DNA of 64,000 nt, from assembly GCA_012845835.1 (NCBI GenBank), contig JABAKD010000027.1, positions 5,201,465 through 5,265,464 of the forward strand, read 5' to 3'. Positions 31,506 to 43,210 of this stretch are shown one piece after another (positions within the stretch are counted from its first letter, which is position 1; every line of letters starts with the position of its first letter). The stretch is from Undaria pinnatifida. Its lineage: Eukaryota; Sar; Phaeophyceae; Laminariales; Alariaceae. A model generated the notes under the pieces. It did no database searches and was not told the origin of the DNA. It saw nothing but the letters and a program-made list of their open reading frames with translations. A program made the translations under genes and the position numbers.

Positions 31506-32604
31506 TTCTTTGTCTAGAAGGTCGCAGGGGGCAAAACCCCTTACGGGCGGAGCTGGAGAGTAAGAATCATGATTGATGGACTATAATAGTGTTCTGGTAG
31601 AGAGTAGACTTTACTGGTACGGGCAAGAGAGCTGGCCAGCGGCCGCCAATCGATATGAAAGTTCCAAGTTCTGTAATTCAAGACGTCATCGCAGTGTGTA
31701 ACTCACGGCTAAAACGATGCGTGATGCACGCGTGCCACATTTGATTGTCCGACACGCAAGAATGCTCTATGTACGTACGTAGAGTGCAGCACGCTGCCGT
31801 GATGTGTGCTGCTGGTGTGCGCGGCAAGCAAACGGAACGGTGGAGAGGGCGTGTGTGTGGTGCGTCCCAGAAACACACGGAAAGTTCGCGCCATTTTTCA
31901 TGTGAAAGATCACATCTTGGGACTGCTTTGGATGAAAATGAATCGACCCAACCGGACCGGTAAATCATTTGACGCCTCCTACTATTAATACATATGATAC
32001 TAATAATACGTACCAGGTATGTACTACCAATTTTTGTACATACCTACTCTAATAGACTATTATACCTGTTACAACATGACTGATGTGTGCCAGCAGGCCA
32101 GTACACAAGCGAAGCGTTGCATGTTCGTTCAAGGTTGGTGCGCTTGCGACAGCGACGACAGCACGATTGTATAAAAATACCTCAAAAAAGTTTTTGTGGG
32201 CAAATGCTACACAGCAGTTGCAGCGATGATAAGGTATGAGAGAGGTTAGTTGTCGGGGCGACGCGCCGGGGCGACGCACAAGGTATGGTATGTATGAGCG
32301 CTGCTACTGCTGCTGCTGCTGCTGATGCTGTTGCTTCTGTGAGCGGTTGGTTGACTTTCTCTGGGGTGGAATCCGCCCATACCGGCACGCCTGTTGTAAT
32401 TTTTTACCATCGGCATCACGACCAAACCACGACCTACCTACAGCGGATTCCAGACTGTTGATTCCTGACACACGGCGCGTGTGTTCTGTTTGTTCAATTA
32501 CCGGTATGCATTTGACGTCACGTGTTTTATCTCCTCTGCCGCGTGAGTTCGGTCACATGTGGTCGACACCCATCAGCTTTGCAAGCAAGCTGGGCGACCC
32601 GTGA

Positions 32605-32785
32605 CTTTTTGTGTTTAATCCTCCGCCGGATGGGGAGAATAGCTCACCACCCTTCCACCAATGTTCATACATGTTGCGCGTCAATTCATCTCAATGGTAT
32701 TCGCAGTCCAGCGCTAGCTGGCGTCTCCCTCAGTTCCCGGGGTATCGACTAATCACAACGCGAGCTATCCCTACCGGCGGTCACC
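32605..32785 (-). mobile_element. Repeat family 4 copy
   Basis: Plus strand shows AATCCTCCGCCGGATGGGGA, TAGCTCACCACCCTTCCAC and AGCGCTAGCTGGCGTC. It directly precedes the SINE at 32812, as the pair also does elsewhere only loosely. Confidence 0.6.
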
Positions 32786-32811
32786 GCTGCTGCTGCCGTT
32801 GTTGTATATTT

Positions 32812-33108
32812 TTTTCACACACATCTACTTTCCAGCTTCCGGACAAGCCGTGGTCACAGATGTCGTCCCTTCTTCCCCCCGATTCTTGCCTTCAATTTTC
32901 ATCGCGCATAGGGTTCAGCAATCCCACTGCTCGTCGATTTTTCATCGAGTGTTGCTAACTTACGCTCTCGCGCTTTCCGCAAGTCAATCTGTGCACAAGA
33001 AAAAGTCCCCACGAATTTATACGAGCATGAACTTGGGGGCATTCGAACTCGCGAAACTGACCTATACCAGGCTCGAGAATAACCTGATACGCCACCGGGG
33101 CGACCGAT
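32812..33108 (-). mobile_element. SINE family 1, full length
   Basis: The head (minus strand from 33108) starts CGGTCGCCCCGGTGGCGTAT; the body and core are as in the other copies. The tail runs into a short AACAACGGCAGCAGCAG tract, again AAC/CAG-like. Confidence 0.8.
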
Positions 33109-33139
33109 ACACACGGGTGCAGGAGTATGCCGACCCGAC

Positions 33140-33360
33140 TTGATTTATGGGAATCAGGTGCGGTGGAGGTAGCCACCTGGAAAGTCCTCCCTCCGCGGGT
33201 AATAGTGCGGGACTTGCGCAAGCCCACTCGCTCACGACAGTCCTGGCCATGAGGAAAACGCGGGTAATAGTGTGGGACTTGCGCAAGCTTACTCACTAAC
33301 AACACTCCTGGCCATGAGGAAAAAGCTTTCCGCCGGACTTGGCCCAGTTGCGGTCCACCC
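33140..33360 (+). repeat. Repeat family 5 copy
   Basis: Contains GGTGCGGTGGAGGTAGCCAC, a duplicated GTGGGACTTGCGCAAGC and CCTGGCCATGAG segment, and GTTGCGGTCCACCCTACCCA. The second copy is at 57655-57810. Confidence 0.65.
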
Positions 33361-33509
33361 TACCCATTCGGGCGTTGGTCCTCGATGCACGACTGCATTG
33401 CCCGTGCGTGTGGTGTGTTCTTCGCATGAAACTGACCTTTGCACCCATTTATTATACATTCAGCAAAACCGATGTCGTTCCGATACCTCCTCCTTCGTAC
33501 TAAAGATGT

Positions 33510-33600
33510 TAGGAGACGGTCAGTCAAGGAAAAACGTCCAGCGGTCAAGGGTGTCAAACCGATTCTTACTCACTAAAATTAAGTAGTTTGCCGTCAGTCA
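33510..33600 (+). repeat. Repeat family 6 copy
   Basis: AACGTCCAGCGGTCAAGGGT, GTCAAACCGA and GCCGTCAGTCAAGG match the reverse strand of 63105-63200. Confidence 0.6.
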
Positions 33601-34084
33601 AGGTATATTATTGGAAATTGTCGTCGGTCAAGAGGTGAAAGTCCCGTCTCCTGACATCTATGCCTCCTACAGCCTACAGATAAATATTATCATAATTTGG
33701 CCATGCAGTTTACTATTAATAACGCATTGAATGCGGGCGCGGAACGTATGCTGTACGCAAGCCAAGACACCATGCTCTGTGCAGTATACCTTACCTTGCT
33801 ACGACCCCCCTGCCCGCGAGGCTACGTAACTTATTACGTACGTATTGTTTTCCTTGCTTTGTTTTCTATTTCTCGCGTTTTTCTCTTCTTTTCTTGTAGT
33901 CTATCACAGTAGTATTAATAGTTTTTGTTTTTCTCCTCGGATTTGTACCTTGATTTTGCTTCCTGGGTGGATCGGTTTCAGCTGCAAGTCCGAGTCGTGA
34001 AACGTGTGTACGAGTGTGGGCATCGCACGTACGTACGCTGACGTTTGATTTCATTTTTATATTTTTGGCGGATGTATGACTAGC

Positions 34085-34215
34085 TTCTGCTTCAGCTATA
34101 AAATGAAGGCACGTAGCCCTACGGGTGGAGATGGGGGAGAAGGGCCCGCTATGTGACCCCGGATCTGAGTTACTGCTGCGAGGGAGCACGAGAGTAGTGC
34201 GAGGATAATAAATCG
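34085..34215 (+). mobile_element. SINE family 3, 3' fragment
   Basis: ATGAAGGCACGTAGCCCTAC, GGAGAAGGGCCCGCTATGTG and the core GTGACCCCGGATCTGAGTTA; no head. Confidence 0.65.
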
Positions 34216-34314
34216 GACGATGAAAAAAAAAGAAATAAAAATGAAGTTGTATATACTTCGTACAACTTTGGGTTTTATTTTATTTTCCCCTGGGATATTC
34301 TTCCACTCCAGGGT

Positions 34315-34965
34315 ACCGCCGGTCACCCAGGTGGTCTAGTGGTTACTGTTGAGATACGGCCTCGAAAGGCTTGTAATGATCCGAATTGATATAATAATTT
34401 GGATGGGTTTCGTACGATAAGGTTGGCGTTTTTTTTATGTTCGGGATAGTCAGGAAATAGATCGGAGGCACGTGCCTCGGATCTCAGAAGCCATCCTGGG
34501 CTCTGGTGGAATCGAATAAAGAGCTACTGGTACGTCTCTGCTAAGGCTAAGAAAGTGAGTACTCTCCGAGGACCTGCTAAATTGGCAGACCTGCAGGGGT
34601 TATTCTGTGTCTCCGCCCAATACTCTAACATTACGTGGTGAGATTTGACTATATTTGCAAAAAAGGGGGAAAAAAAGCAAGGATCAACTTACTGCTGAGA
34701 GCACCTAGCAGCGTGGGTAGGTACAATTCAACGCGAGTCGACGAGGGAAGATAAATGCTGAATTGTTCTCGCGATAAAAATGAAGGCGCTAGCCGGAATG
34801 GAGAGGGGGGAGAAGAGCCCACTATGTGACCCCGGATCTGAGTTACTACTGGGCGGGAGGGCGAGAGTAGTGCGAAGATAATACTTGGGATGGTGGGGGG
34901 CGGGGGGGAAGGGTGACTGGAGCCTGTCCTGTGACCACGGACTTGATAATTAACGTGAGAACAAC
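34315..34965 (+). mobile_element. SINE family 3 copy with an inserted middle, joined to a family 2 fragment
   Basis: The head GGTCACCCAGGTGGTCTAGT sits at 34319 and the body resumes at about 34683 (ACTGCTGAGAGCACCTAGCA). It runs to the core at about 34830; a family 2 tail (GTGACTGGAGCCTGTCCTGT) follows at 34912. The 34390-34680 stretch is extra and unexplained. Confidence 0.5.
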
Positions 34966-35543
34966 TACGCGCAAGGACGAAGGAAGGAAAGAAAATAAAT
35001 ACTAGTACATGAGAAAAAGTAGCGGTACTGGACGTCTATGTAACGCCTGTAAGGAATAAGGAACGTAAATGCCGATCCAGTCTGGGTACGTACCTCATTT
35101 GGGAGACGGTGCGTCCAACACGATGACATACCTGTTACCTGGTATGTGTTGTTTCAAATTCAACCGTTCTTTCTACCCATCGACATCAATACACCCAATG
35201 CCCGTGCTGATTCATGTTAAGAGATGAAAATTATGTGGTTACAGGACTGCTGTGAGACAGAGGAACCCGCAATTAATCCAGGCAAAGCAAGCGAACCGCT
35301 GGCGTACCGAGTAGAACACAATAAAAACAAGCCAGACGACAAAAACAAGAAAAATAAGAACTAACACACGTATACAACTTGAGTTCACTGAATTGTCAGG
35401 GTTATTAATAGTGCTGGTAAATCTCAGCCGGGTGAAGGGGGGGAGGGGGGGCGCCCTGCCCAATAAACAGGTCTGGGTTTGGCCATCATCGTCTTAAAGT
35501 TTGTGGACCTTCCAATGGCCGTCACAAGTTAGGGTATATACAC

Positions 35544-35850
35544 CGGTCGCCCCGGTGGCGTATCAGGTTATCCTCGAGCCTGGTATTGGTCAGTTTCGTG
35601 AGTTCGAGCCCCGCCGAGTGCATACTCGTATAAATTCGTTGGGACTTTTTCTTGTGGACAAATTGACTTGCGGAAAGCGCGAGAGCGTGAGTTAGCAACA
35701 CTCGATGAAAAATCGACGAGCAGTGGGATTGCTGAACCCTCTGCGCGATAAAAATTGAAGGCAAGAACCGGGGGGGAAAAGGGACGACACCTGTGACCAC
35801 GGCTTGTCCAGAAGCTGGAAAGTGAAAGTGTGCAAAAAAAAAAAAAGAAA
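35544..35850 (+). mobile_element. SINE family 1, full length
   Basis: The tRNA-like head starts GGTCGCCCCGGTGGCGTATC, with B-box-like GAGTTCGAGCCCC. The body includes GACTTGCGGAAAGCGCGAGA, the core GACACCTGTGACCACGGCTT and a run of A after GTGTGC. Nearly identical to 39024-39335. Confidence 0.85.
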
Positions 35851-36089
35851 AAAAAGAGTAACGCCGCCCTGACTTTTTCGCCTTGTTGCGTTCTTCCCCC
35901 AGCCCAATGCCGTCTTTAGTCAGTTCACAGGGTCTGGTAGTTATGGTGTGTTTTTTTTCATTCCCTTTCATTGTTTCCTCTTATTCCATTTTCTCTTCTT
36001 TCCTTCTCTTTTATTTTTTCTTGCTTTTTTCTCTTTTTTTTCTTGCTTTTTCTGTTCTGTTCTTTTCTTTTCTTGTTTCCAATTGACTT

Positions 36090-36465
36090 GAGTCTGACGT
36101 GCGTATGCGTAGTGATAGGTACCACGTGCAGTATGTACGTGGTAGTCTTTTCTTGGTGGCAAGCGGTGTAGTCGTTTTTTTCAGGCGCGAGTAGTGCGAC
36201 GAATGTACATACCAGCATGAACTTGGGACATCGTAGGCCGACTCCGATGTGAGAACAACAACAACAGGCTGACTCCCGATTTCGCTTTTTGTATTTTTCT
36301 GGCGGAGGCATGATTTGCGTCAGCTATGATATATGCGTGACCACTTTAGTTTTTGTTTGTGTTTTTTTTCCTGGGGGGTATTCCTCCACTCCAGAGTGAC
36401 TGGAGCCTGTCCCGTGACAACGGACTTGATTATGCGAGTAAATGTGAGAACAACAACACCTGATT
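36090..36465 (+). mobile_element. SINE-like family 2 copy
   Basis: Contains ACGTGGTAGTCTTTTCTTGG, TGTGAGAACAACAACAACAG, GAGTGACTGGAGCCTGTCCC and the core GACTTGATTATGCGAGTAAA, ending in an AAC-rich tail. Same family as 18695-19050. Confidence 0.65.
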
Positions 36466-36604
36466 CTTGTTGAGTACTATTTTTATTATGGTATCATAGG
36501 TGTGTTCTGTACTCTGCATCTCCCGCCGCGAGTTCCGCCACAAGCTGGTCGAAGCTCAGCTGTTTGCAAGCAAGCTGCGCGATGCGTAATGCGTAATGTA
36601 TCGC

Positions 36605-36775
36605 CACCTAAACGCTGATAGGGTCAGCTCACGCTATCACTTCAATGGAATCCGAAGGGTGCACCAGCTAGCGTTGGGTTGCGAAAGCAACTGAGTTAAA
36701 TCGACACACGACGCGTATGAAAATACGTGGAAGTGTGGTTTTTTCCCCATTCGCCCGAGGATAAAAAGAGAAAAA
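36605..36775 (+). mobile_element. Repeat family 4 copy (opposite orientation)
   Basis: Plus strand shows GCCAGCTAGCGTTGGG reversed relative to other copies (CACCAGCTAGCGTTGGGTTG, CGACACACGACGCGTATGAA, ACGTGGAAGTGTGG). Confidence 0.6.
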
Positions 36776-37659
36776 AGTCACCTAAACGCCACGTATCGTT
36801 CATGTTCGTATGAAACATCATAACATCATCGCCATATAATTATGAAAATGATACCTGGTACTGTATGGCTATACGATACGATCGTTGGGTCGTTTGGTCA
36901 TGCCGTCCTGTTTCCCTCTTCCTTTCCAATCGTTTTTCCCTTTTCCTTTTTGTTTTTGTTTTTTACTTCAAGTAGTCTGGTGTGCTCGCTGGCTTGCATA
37001 TTTTGGTGTTTACCCGCGTGCTCAATGCGGTTGGCATTGCATGGCCGAGTCGCTGCCATGCTGTACGATTTGCAATGTGTATCTCGTAGTTTATGGCCAC
37101 AGAGCTCGTCTCTGTCAGGCATCAGCGCGAACATGGTTGTGCTGTGCAGACGGGTGAAAATACCAAAATATCGGTTTAATTTGAAAAATACACGCACATA
37201 TGATGTCTAAAATATATACCAGGTATACTCGTATATACGCACGTTCATACGACGGTCGCGTGTTCCGTCCCCGATTTTGTGTAATCTTGGGCGCGAGCGA
37301 CTAATAAAGTACAAGTATTATCACGAGACACATATTATCCACCCACTCTGACCCACTTGTCCTTTTTTGTGTTCGCTTTTTGAAGAAGTTCCAAACTTGA
37401 AATTGCTTTACGTATATACGAGTAGAGAGAATGAGATTTTATGATCGAGAGACAACGCACGGTAAAGAGGGTCAGCGGTAAGCTTAGAGACAGCAGCAAG
37501 TAGACGTCTGTCCCTTTTGTTTATTGTAATACTGCTGCAGACATGTACCTTCGAGCTTACCTTTCAAACTAATAATTGATGAAGATGTCGTATACCTGGT
37601 ATCTGGTAAATGTCTTCGAGGCCAACATTCGAATCCACGCATTCTTAAAACAAACGGAA

Positions 37660-37880
37660 AAAAGTATCATGAATCGTTACAAATAATGTGACATTTTCGC
37701 GAACCGTGTTATTTGTCACGAACATATTTGTGATTTTGAAAAAATTCTGTATACTGAAAAATTCCGAGAGAAAACATGTCACGATTCGTGGGAAAAAGGT
37801 CTTTTTTTTTTCGAAATCGTGACATGTATTACAGATAGAGCTTCATAATATCACGAATCGTGTTGTTTTTTCTTGCATTC
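37660..37880. repeat. Hairpin with TCACGAT arms
   Basis: ACATGTCACGATTCG (about 37774) and CGAAATCGTGACATGT (about 37818) form an inverted repeat with at least 12 bp of perfect pairing. Further GTGATATT/ATCACGAATCGTG motifs flank it. Possibly a small foldback element. Confidence 0.45.
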
Positions 37881-38319
37881 GTCAAGGACGAACATAGGAT
37901 GACCTCGACGACGGCGAATGTAGTGAATACATGATGTACGAAGAAAAAAAAACATTACGGATATCAGAGCTCTAGACTCTAGACCCCCTTGCAGCCAGCC
38001 CCTTGCAGCTCGCAGACCTCAACGAGCAGGCTCTATACTTGGAGCGTATCATAAGGTTAGACTTCGTAGCGAAGATAACCGTTATTCTTTCCGTCTATTC
38101 TCATAGAATGTACGAGTATATACAACATGTGTTGCGTTTGTCTCGGTCAGCCCTTTGTCTTCTAGTGGTCCTTCCCCTAATTTCGTCTAAGCTCTGGGTC
38201 TACCATTAATAACAGTAATAATAGTAGTAGTATGCCCCCCCCCAAATGTTGGAGGTAAAAGCACCCCCCCCCCTCCGTACGTTGGAGGAGCAGGAATTCG
38301 CGGTGCTCCGCGTCGAAAG

Positions 38320-38720
38320 GAATGCATGGGTGGTCGATGGTCTAATGACTAAGGCACGCTTCGTGCGACTCGCCGAACACCTCCCGGCGCTTCGCGCTTG
38401 GTTCAAGCAATGTGTGCTTGCTCGGTGACCTTGCTCGGTGAAAACCTAACGTGCTCCATCTGGAGATTGTAGGGGTGCGAGGGGCTATGTATGGTCTTGT
38501 GGACTACGGCCAAGTGCATGATATGATTATTTCACTCCCACCCCCCCCCCTCCCCTCCAAATGTTGGAGGCGTCTCTAATAGGTTGTCGTGAGTAGGTAC
38601 GGCGGTGCTCGAGGATGCGGCCAATGGCCAAATGGTGAAGACAAGCGACACATGAGTACGCCCTCCCCCGCCTGGTCGTTCAAAATCCGACGTGCTCCTT
38701 TCCGGGAATGTTCGGATGCG
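38320..38720 (+). mobile_element. C-tailed tRNA-headed repeat (family 8), two diverged copies
   Basis: Starts with TGGTCTAATGACTAAGGC (A-box-like) and GCTTGGTTCAAGCAATG (B-box-like), then AAAACCTAACGTGCTCC and ACTACGGCCA, ending in a run of C near 38545. A second, more diverged copy is at 38600-38720. Others at 41795-41990, 52740-52945, 54885-54975 and 60610-60805. Confidence 0.55.
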
Positions 38721-39023
38721 AAGGTCAATGATCTTGATTTCCTATACTTCGAATTATGCATGAAACGAGTACACTCCCCCTCCCCCCGGTTGATACATGC
38801 CTGTACCAGGAACAGTTGGCAGTACTGCTGTATGCTATGTATGAGGTAACACGTACTCGTCGCAGAAGGAAAAGGCACGATACGCCATACGTGCTCGCTC
38901 ACTCACGCACCACTGCTGTGCGTTTTCGCGGGTCTATCGTATTGATTCGGAATGCTCACCGAACCTCTTTATCATCGGCGGTGTTTCCCCAACCACAAAT
39001 ACAGAGCCAGTACGTCGTAAGCA

Positions 39024-39335
39024 TGGTCGCCCCGGTGGCGTATCAGGGTATCCTCGAGCCTGGTATAGGTCAGTTTCGTGAGTTGGAGCCCCGCCGAGTG
39101 CATACTCGTATAAATTCATTGGGACTTTTTCTCGTGCACAAATTGACTTGCGGAAAGCGCGAGAGCGTGAGTTAGCAACACTCGATGAAAAATCGACGAG
39201 CAGTGGGATCGCTGAACCCTATGCGCGATAAAAATTGAAGGCAAGAACCGGGGAGGGGAAGGGACGACACCTGTGACCACGGCTTGTCCAGAAGCTGGAA
39301 AGTAAAAGTGTGCGAAAAAAAAAGAAGAAAAAAAA
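39024..39335 (+). mobile_element. SINE family 1, full length
   Basis: Nearly identical to 35544-35850 from GGTCGCCCCGGTGGCGTATC to the A/G-rich tail after GTGTGCG. One B-box position differs (GAGTTGGAGCCCC). Confidence 0.85.
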
Positions 39336-39412
39336 AACATATACGAGTATATGCGCTCGACATGGAACAAACACGTCGATTATACGATGTATCAGGTTGT
39401 CATTTGTTTGTC

Positions 39413-39476
39413 ATATTTATTTATTTATTTATCATATTTATTTATTCATCTATCATATTTATTTATTTATTTATTT
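39413..39476 (+). repeat. (ATTT)n microsatellite
   Basis: Interrupted TTTA repeats, followed at 39495-39560 by a minus-strand fragment of SINE family 3 (CAACTCAGATCCAGGGTGA). Confidence 0.85.
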
Positions 39477-40344
39477 TTGTTCGTGCCTTCTACAATTATC
39501 TTCGCACGTTTCTTTCTCTTCCTCCGTCCCTAGACGCAACTCAGATCCAGGGTGATTGCAGGCAGGTTCAAGTTAAAAGCCCGAATTTTATAATTTTAAT
39601 CCACGGCGAATGTCCACGCCGTTTTTTCCGATTCAGACCGTGGAATTTTGCACACGTCTTCTGTGTGCCGTTGCGAAGACCTCACCTGTCGGGTTTTATT
39701 TTATTTTGTTTCATTTGTATTATTTTGTTTTGTTTTGTTTTTGCCTGATTTTTCGTCAGTTAATATTTTTTGGAAAGTGGGGACCACCTTAGACCAAAAA
39801 TTTTGGGCGAAAAAAAAAAAAGGAACAAAAACCCGAAAGTCAGGCCTCGGGAAGGGCATGTAGAATACGTGTGCAATTTCAGGGTCTCTTAATTACGGCA
39901 TGGACATTTGGATTTTTGTTCATGAAAATGAGTAAGATACGTTATTTTGCTTCAAATAACTTGGTTTTAGTGTAGGATCCATTTTTTTCACTAGATTCCA
40001 TCTACTCAAGGATGAACACAGGCAGGTCAGACCTTCGATTTTTTGCGCGAAAACATCTACAGACATGGCCTGGAGTACCTCCAGCCGGTTCGTGCAAAAC
40101 GCGGCGCATTTTTTTATTTGCCCCTGCATGGAAAAAGCCTGAATACTACTGAAAACATTGAAGGCCTGCCATTGGCTTTCGCTCCTAGAGACAGCCCGTG
40201 GCCGTTAAAAAACTGGCCATGTCACCCTCTTCCGCTGGTCATGGGGGTCAGTATGGTACTTGATACTACATATTCACCCTTGGCTATTAATAGATATCGC
40301 GAGCGGCATTCGTGGGGGAGGAGTTTTTTTTTTACGTGAACCAG

Positions 40345-40455
40345 CCTGTAAGAAGGCTCTTCCCCCCTCCCCACTACGGTACTGCGTGCGTTCATTTTTA
40401 TCGCGAGGAGACTCGAGCTTTTTTTAGCCCTCGTCGACTCGCATCGATTAGTCTG
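40345..40455 (-). mobile_element. SINE family 3 fragment
   Basis: Plus strand shows TCCCCACTACGGTACTG, TTCATTTTTATCGCGAGGAG and CCCTCGTCGACTCGCATCGA, the reverse of the family 3 body. Confidence 0.6.
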
Positions 40456-41234
40456 CAGTGTTATTAGTGTTTCATATCATATCATAAATCAGATTGATAC
40501 TTGTAGTCGGATAGGAAAAAAAGCGTCCCGATATCCGATAAGAGCGCCGCACATCTAACGTGGAGGGGATATCGCTCAATTGGTTCCCCCCCCCCCCTGT
40601 TGAGAGTCGAGAGGCTCCAAAGGTGAATAGTTCTACACGTGAGGAGTCCGAAGAACAGAAGTGTGCTCCTTCGGCAGTAACATGACACATGACGTGCGTT
40701 GCCGTGTTCAGCCTCGCATTATCGTATCGGAAATATATTTTTTCGCAGCCCAATACGATCCGATAAATATCGCATTTTTTATCGGACGTCGGGTGTTCAG
40801 GCCCTCGTCGGATCGAAATCAACCGCTGCTGTCGTTCCGATATGAAACGCTACTCACGGGACTTGAGATAGGAAACGTGTCGAAATTGCGGTATCACGTT
40901 TTACAGCATCGGAAAAGGGAACAGTATTATTGACGGCACTTGACTACTGTTGAGATCGAAAACGCGTCGAAATGGTTGTACGACCTTTTACAGCACCGGA
41001 CGAACGGAGCAGTGGCAGCAGGAGTAGGGGCGTTGTCCGCAGTACAACGGAACTAAAGGCACGACACGCGCGCACCATGGTGATAGTTGAACTGGTGTCA
41101 TACACGCTCTTCCTATTTAGACGGTTGATAAGATCACCCTCGTCGTGCTTTTGGTCGCGATACCTATGAAACCCGAAGGGGTTTCATTAGCTCATGTAGC
41201 TCATGTTACAGGCCTTCAGCAGGCGATACCTGCC

Positions 41235-41440
41235 TGACACATGCGTAGGCTCACTCCCGATTTCACTTTTTTTATGTTTCTGGTGGAGGCATGAATTTCG
41301 TCAGCTGTGGTATATGCGTGTACCACCTTTGGTTTGTGTTTTTTCCCTGGGGTATTCCTCAGCTCCAGAGTGACTGGAGCCTGTCCTGTGACCACGGACT
41401 TGACTGCGAGTTAATTTGAGAAAACAACAAAAACAACAAC
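41235..41440 (+). mobile_element. SINE-like family 2 copy
   Basis: CTCACTCCCGATTTCACTTT, TGGTGGAGGCATGAATTTCG, CAGAGTGACTGGAGCCTGTC, the core TGTGACCACGGACTTGACTG, and an AAC-rich tail. Confidence 0.65.
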
Positions 41441-41794
41441 AACCTGCTCGCGTCACTCCTTCGTGTGTCGATCCGCCAGCAACCGCAACCAAGCCTGCAC
41501 CCTTGATTGATCGACCCTTACTACTACCTTCGTGACCCCCCCCCCCTGCATGGAAATAACTACAACAGCAAGCAACAAGCAACAAAGCAACAAAAAAAAG
41601 CAAAAAAGCAACAACAACAAGCAACAAGCAACAACAACAACCACCCCAACATCCCACCACCACAGTCTCCAACACTCTCACTACCACGACCCCCCCTTCC
41701 CCTCCCACCCGGACCACCACCACCGCACCACCACCACCACTAACGCCACTAACACCCCCCCCTACCCCGAAAGTAGGCACAAGGTGCCGAAGTC

Positions 41795-41990
41795 CGTCCT
41801 ACGAGCGGTTCTTGGAAGAATGCAGTTCACCCTTCCTGCGACTCGCCGGACAACTCACGGCGCTTCGCGCTTGATTCGAGCAATGTCTGCCTGGTTGGTG
41901 AAAACCCGACGTGCTCCGTCCCGGCATAGTAGGGATGCGAGGGTCTATGGTCATACGACTACGGCCATGCACAAACTGAGTACCTGGTAC
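41795..41990 (+). mobile_element. C-tailed repeat (family 8) copy
   Basis: GACTCGCCGGACAACTCACG, GCTTCGCGCTTGATTCGAGC, AAAACCCGACGTGCTCCGTC and CATACGACTACGGCCATGCA, followed by GAGTACCTGGTACACCCC. Lies just upstream of exon 2, whose C-rich acceptor tract may derive from its tail. Confidence 0.55.
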
Positions 41991-42071
41991 ACCCCTACGC
42001 CTACCTACCCCTCACCGCCACCAACCCCGCCCCACCTCCCACCCCTGCCCCCTGCCCACCACGGCCAACAG

Positions 42072-42405
42072 CATCAGAAGAATTGGAAGAAACAAAAGCT
42101 GTGAGGAACTGCACCGGGACTTCTTGGCGGTATCTGCTGGCCGATGGGACATACACAACCAACCTATCTTTTCCTGACGCCAAGTCTAAGGATGAAACCA
42201 CTAAGGTGGCATTCCCAGGGCTGTTCAATGCCTCCGCTGACGACCTGGTGGTGGACTCCATCCCTACGGGCAAAGCCGTCGCGGCTTCGGATTCGCTTTA
42301 CGGGAGAACGGTGGAGGTAACGTTGTCCTGCGAGGTGGAGGACGATGAGGATCTCGACGACGAAGATGCCTGCGTCATGTTCGAGGTTAACTTCACCAAC
42401 ACCAG
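42072..42405 (+). CDS. Secreted N-glycoprotein, exon 2
   Basis: Begins after a long C-rich tract and CCAACAG (AG at 42070-42071) and ends at AG-GTAAAG (donor GT 42406-42407). Open for 111 codons in the register set by exon 1. The product has WRYLLADGTYTTNLSFPDAK, VAFPGLFNASADDLVVDS and a strongly acidic stretch EVEDDEDLDDEDACVM. Sequons: NCT, NLS, NAS, NFT and, across the splice to exon 3, NTS. Three cysteines. Looks like an extracellular beta-rich domain by alternation of hydrophobic residues, but I do not recognise it. The exon leaves 2 nt (phase 2); exon 3 supplies the third base. Confidence 0.8.
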
Positions 42406-42454
42406 GTAAAGAGGCGTTCTACGATTGGTAGGATCGGAGTATCACACGCAACGT

Positions 42455-42515
42455 TCAAAGATGAGCTTCGACGACATTTTCGATCTCACAGCTGGAGTGT
42501 ATTTTTATTTTTTTA
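42455..42515 (-). repeat. CTCCAGCTGTGAG repeat family, fragment
   Basis: Plus strand shows AAAGATGAGCTTCGACGACA and GATCTCACAGCTGGAGTGTA, the reverse of the family at 43982 and 47340. Begins about 50 bp after the exon 2 donor. Confidence 0.6.
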
Positions 42516-43210
42516 TAATACTGGGGTGGGTTATTTTACGCCAAAATAATGTATTTCAGACTGATCGGGCGCGTCCTCAACTCAGTATTTACTCGATGCA
42601 ATTGAAATTCAACGAGGCTATAATTTTTCTTTTGTTCGTTATAGATGATAGCTAGGCCATGCATGGGGTGTTCCATCGGCTTGCGCTTTTTTGTATTCTA
42701 ATCTTGAATCAGTTTTTTTGGGCGAGAGGTAAAGAGTTCCTTAACCCTAATCTTACAGCAAAAATGACCCCACACTGATTCCAAGTACTCAGTCCCCAAA
42801 CAAGTTGGGACAATTGCAAAGAAACAGTTGTTGCGGTGAGAGGTAGGGAGTTCCATAACCCAATTACTGCTACAAGAATGATCCCACACTGATTCCAAGT
42901 ACTCAAGTCCTCAAAAACGTTGGGACGGTTGTAAAAATTAATTTTGTTGGGTGAGAAACAGAGGGTTTCTTCACCCGTTTACTGGTGTAAAAATGGTCCC
43001 ACACTGATTCCAAGTATTTCAATCCCCAAAAAACATTGGTGCGGTTATTAATAAGAAAATAAATGGGTGAGAAGTAGAGAGTTTCTTAACCCTTTCACTG
43101 CTGCAAAAATGAGCCCACGCTGATTCCAAGTACTTTGTCCCCCAAAACTTTTGAGACCGTCCTGAAAAAACAAACTTTTTTTCGGGGGTGAGAGGCACAG
43201 AGTTCCTTCC

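Larger units (their letters stand above)
30617..42071 (+). other. Intron 1 of the secreted-glycoprotein gene (~11.5 kb)
   Basis: GTGAGT...CAACAG, phase 1. Filled with SINE families 1, 2, 3, 4 and 8 and other repeats listed separately, plus an ATTT microsatellite. Unannotated stretches (30.6-31.4, 31.5-32.6, 33.6-34.1, 35.0-35.5, 36.8-38.3, 39.6-40.3 and 40.5-41.2 kb) hold no exon that I can support, though a small extra exon cannot be excluded. Confidence 0.65.
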
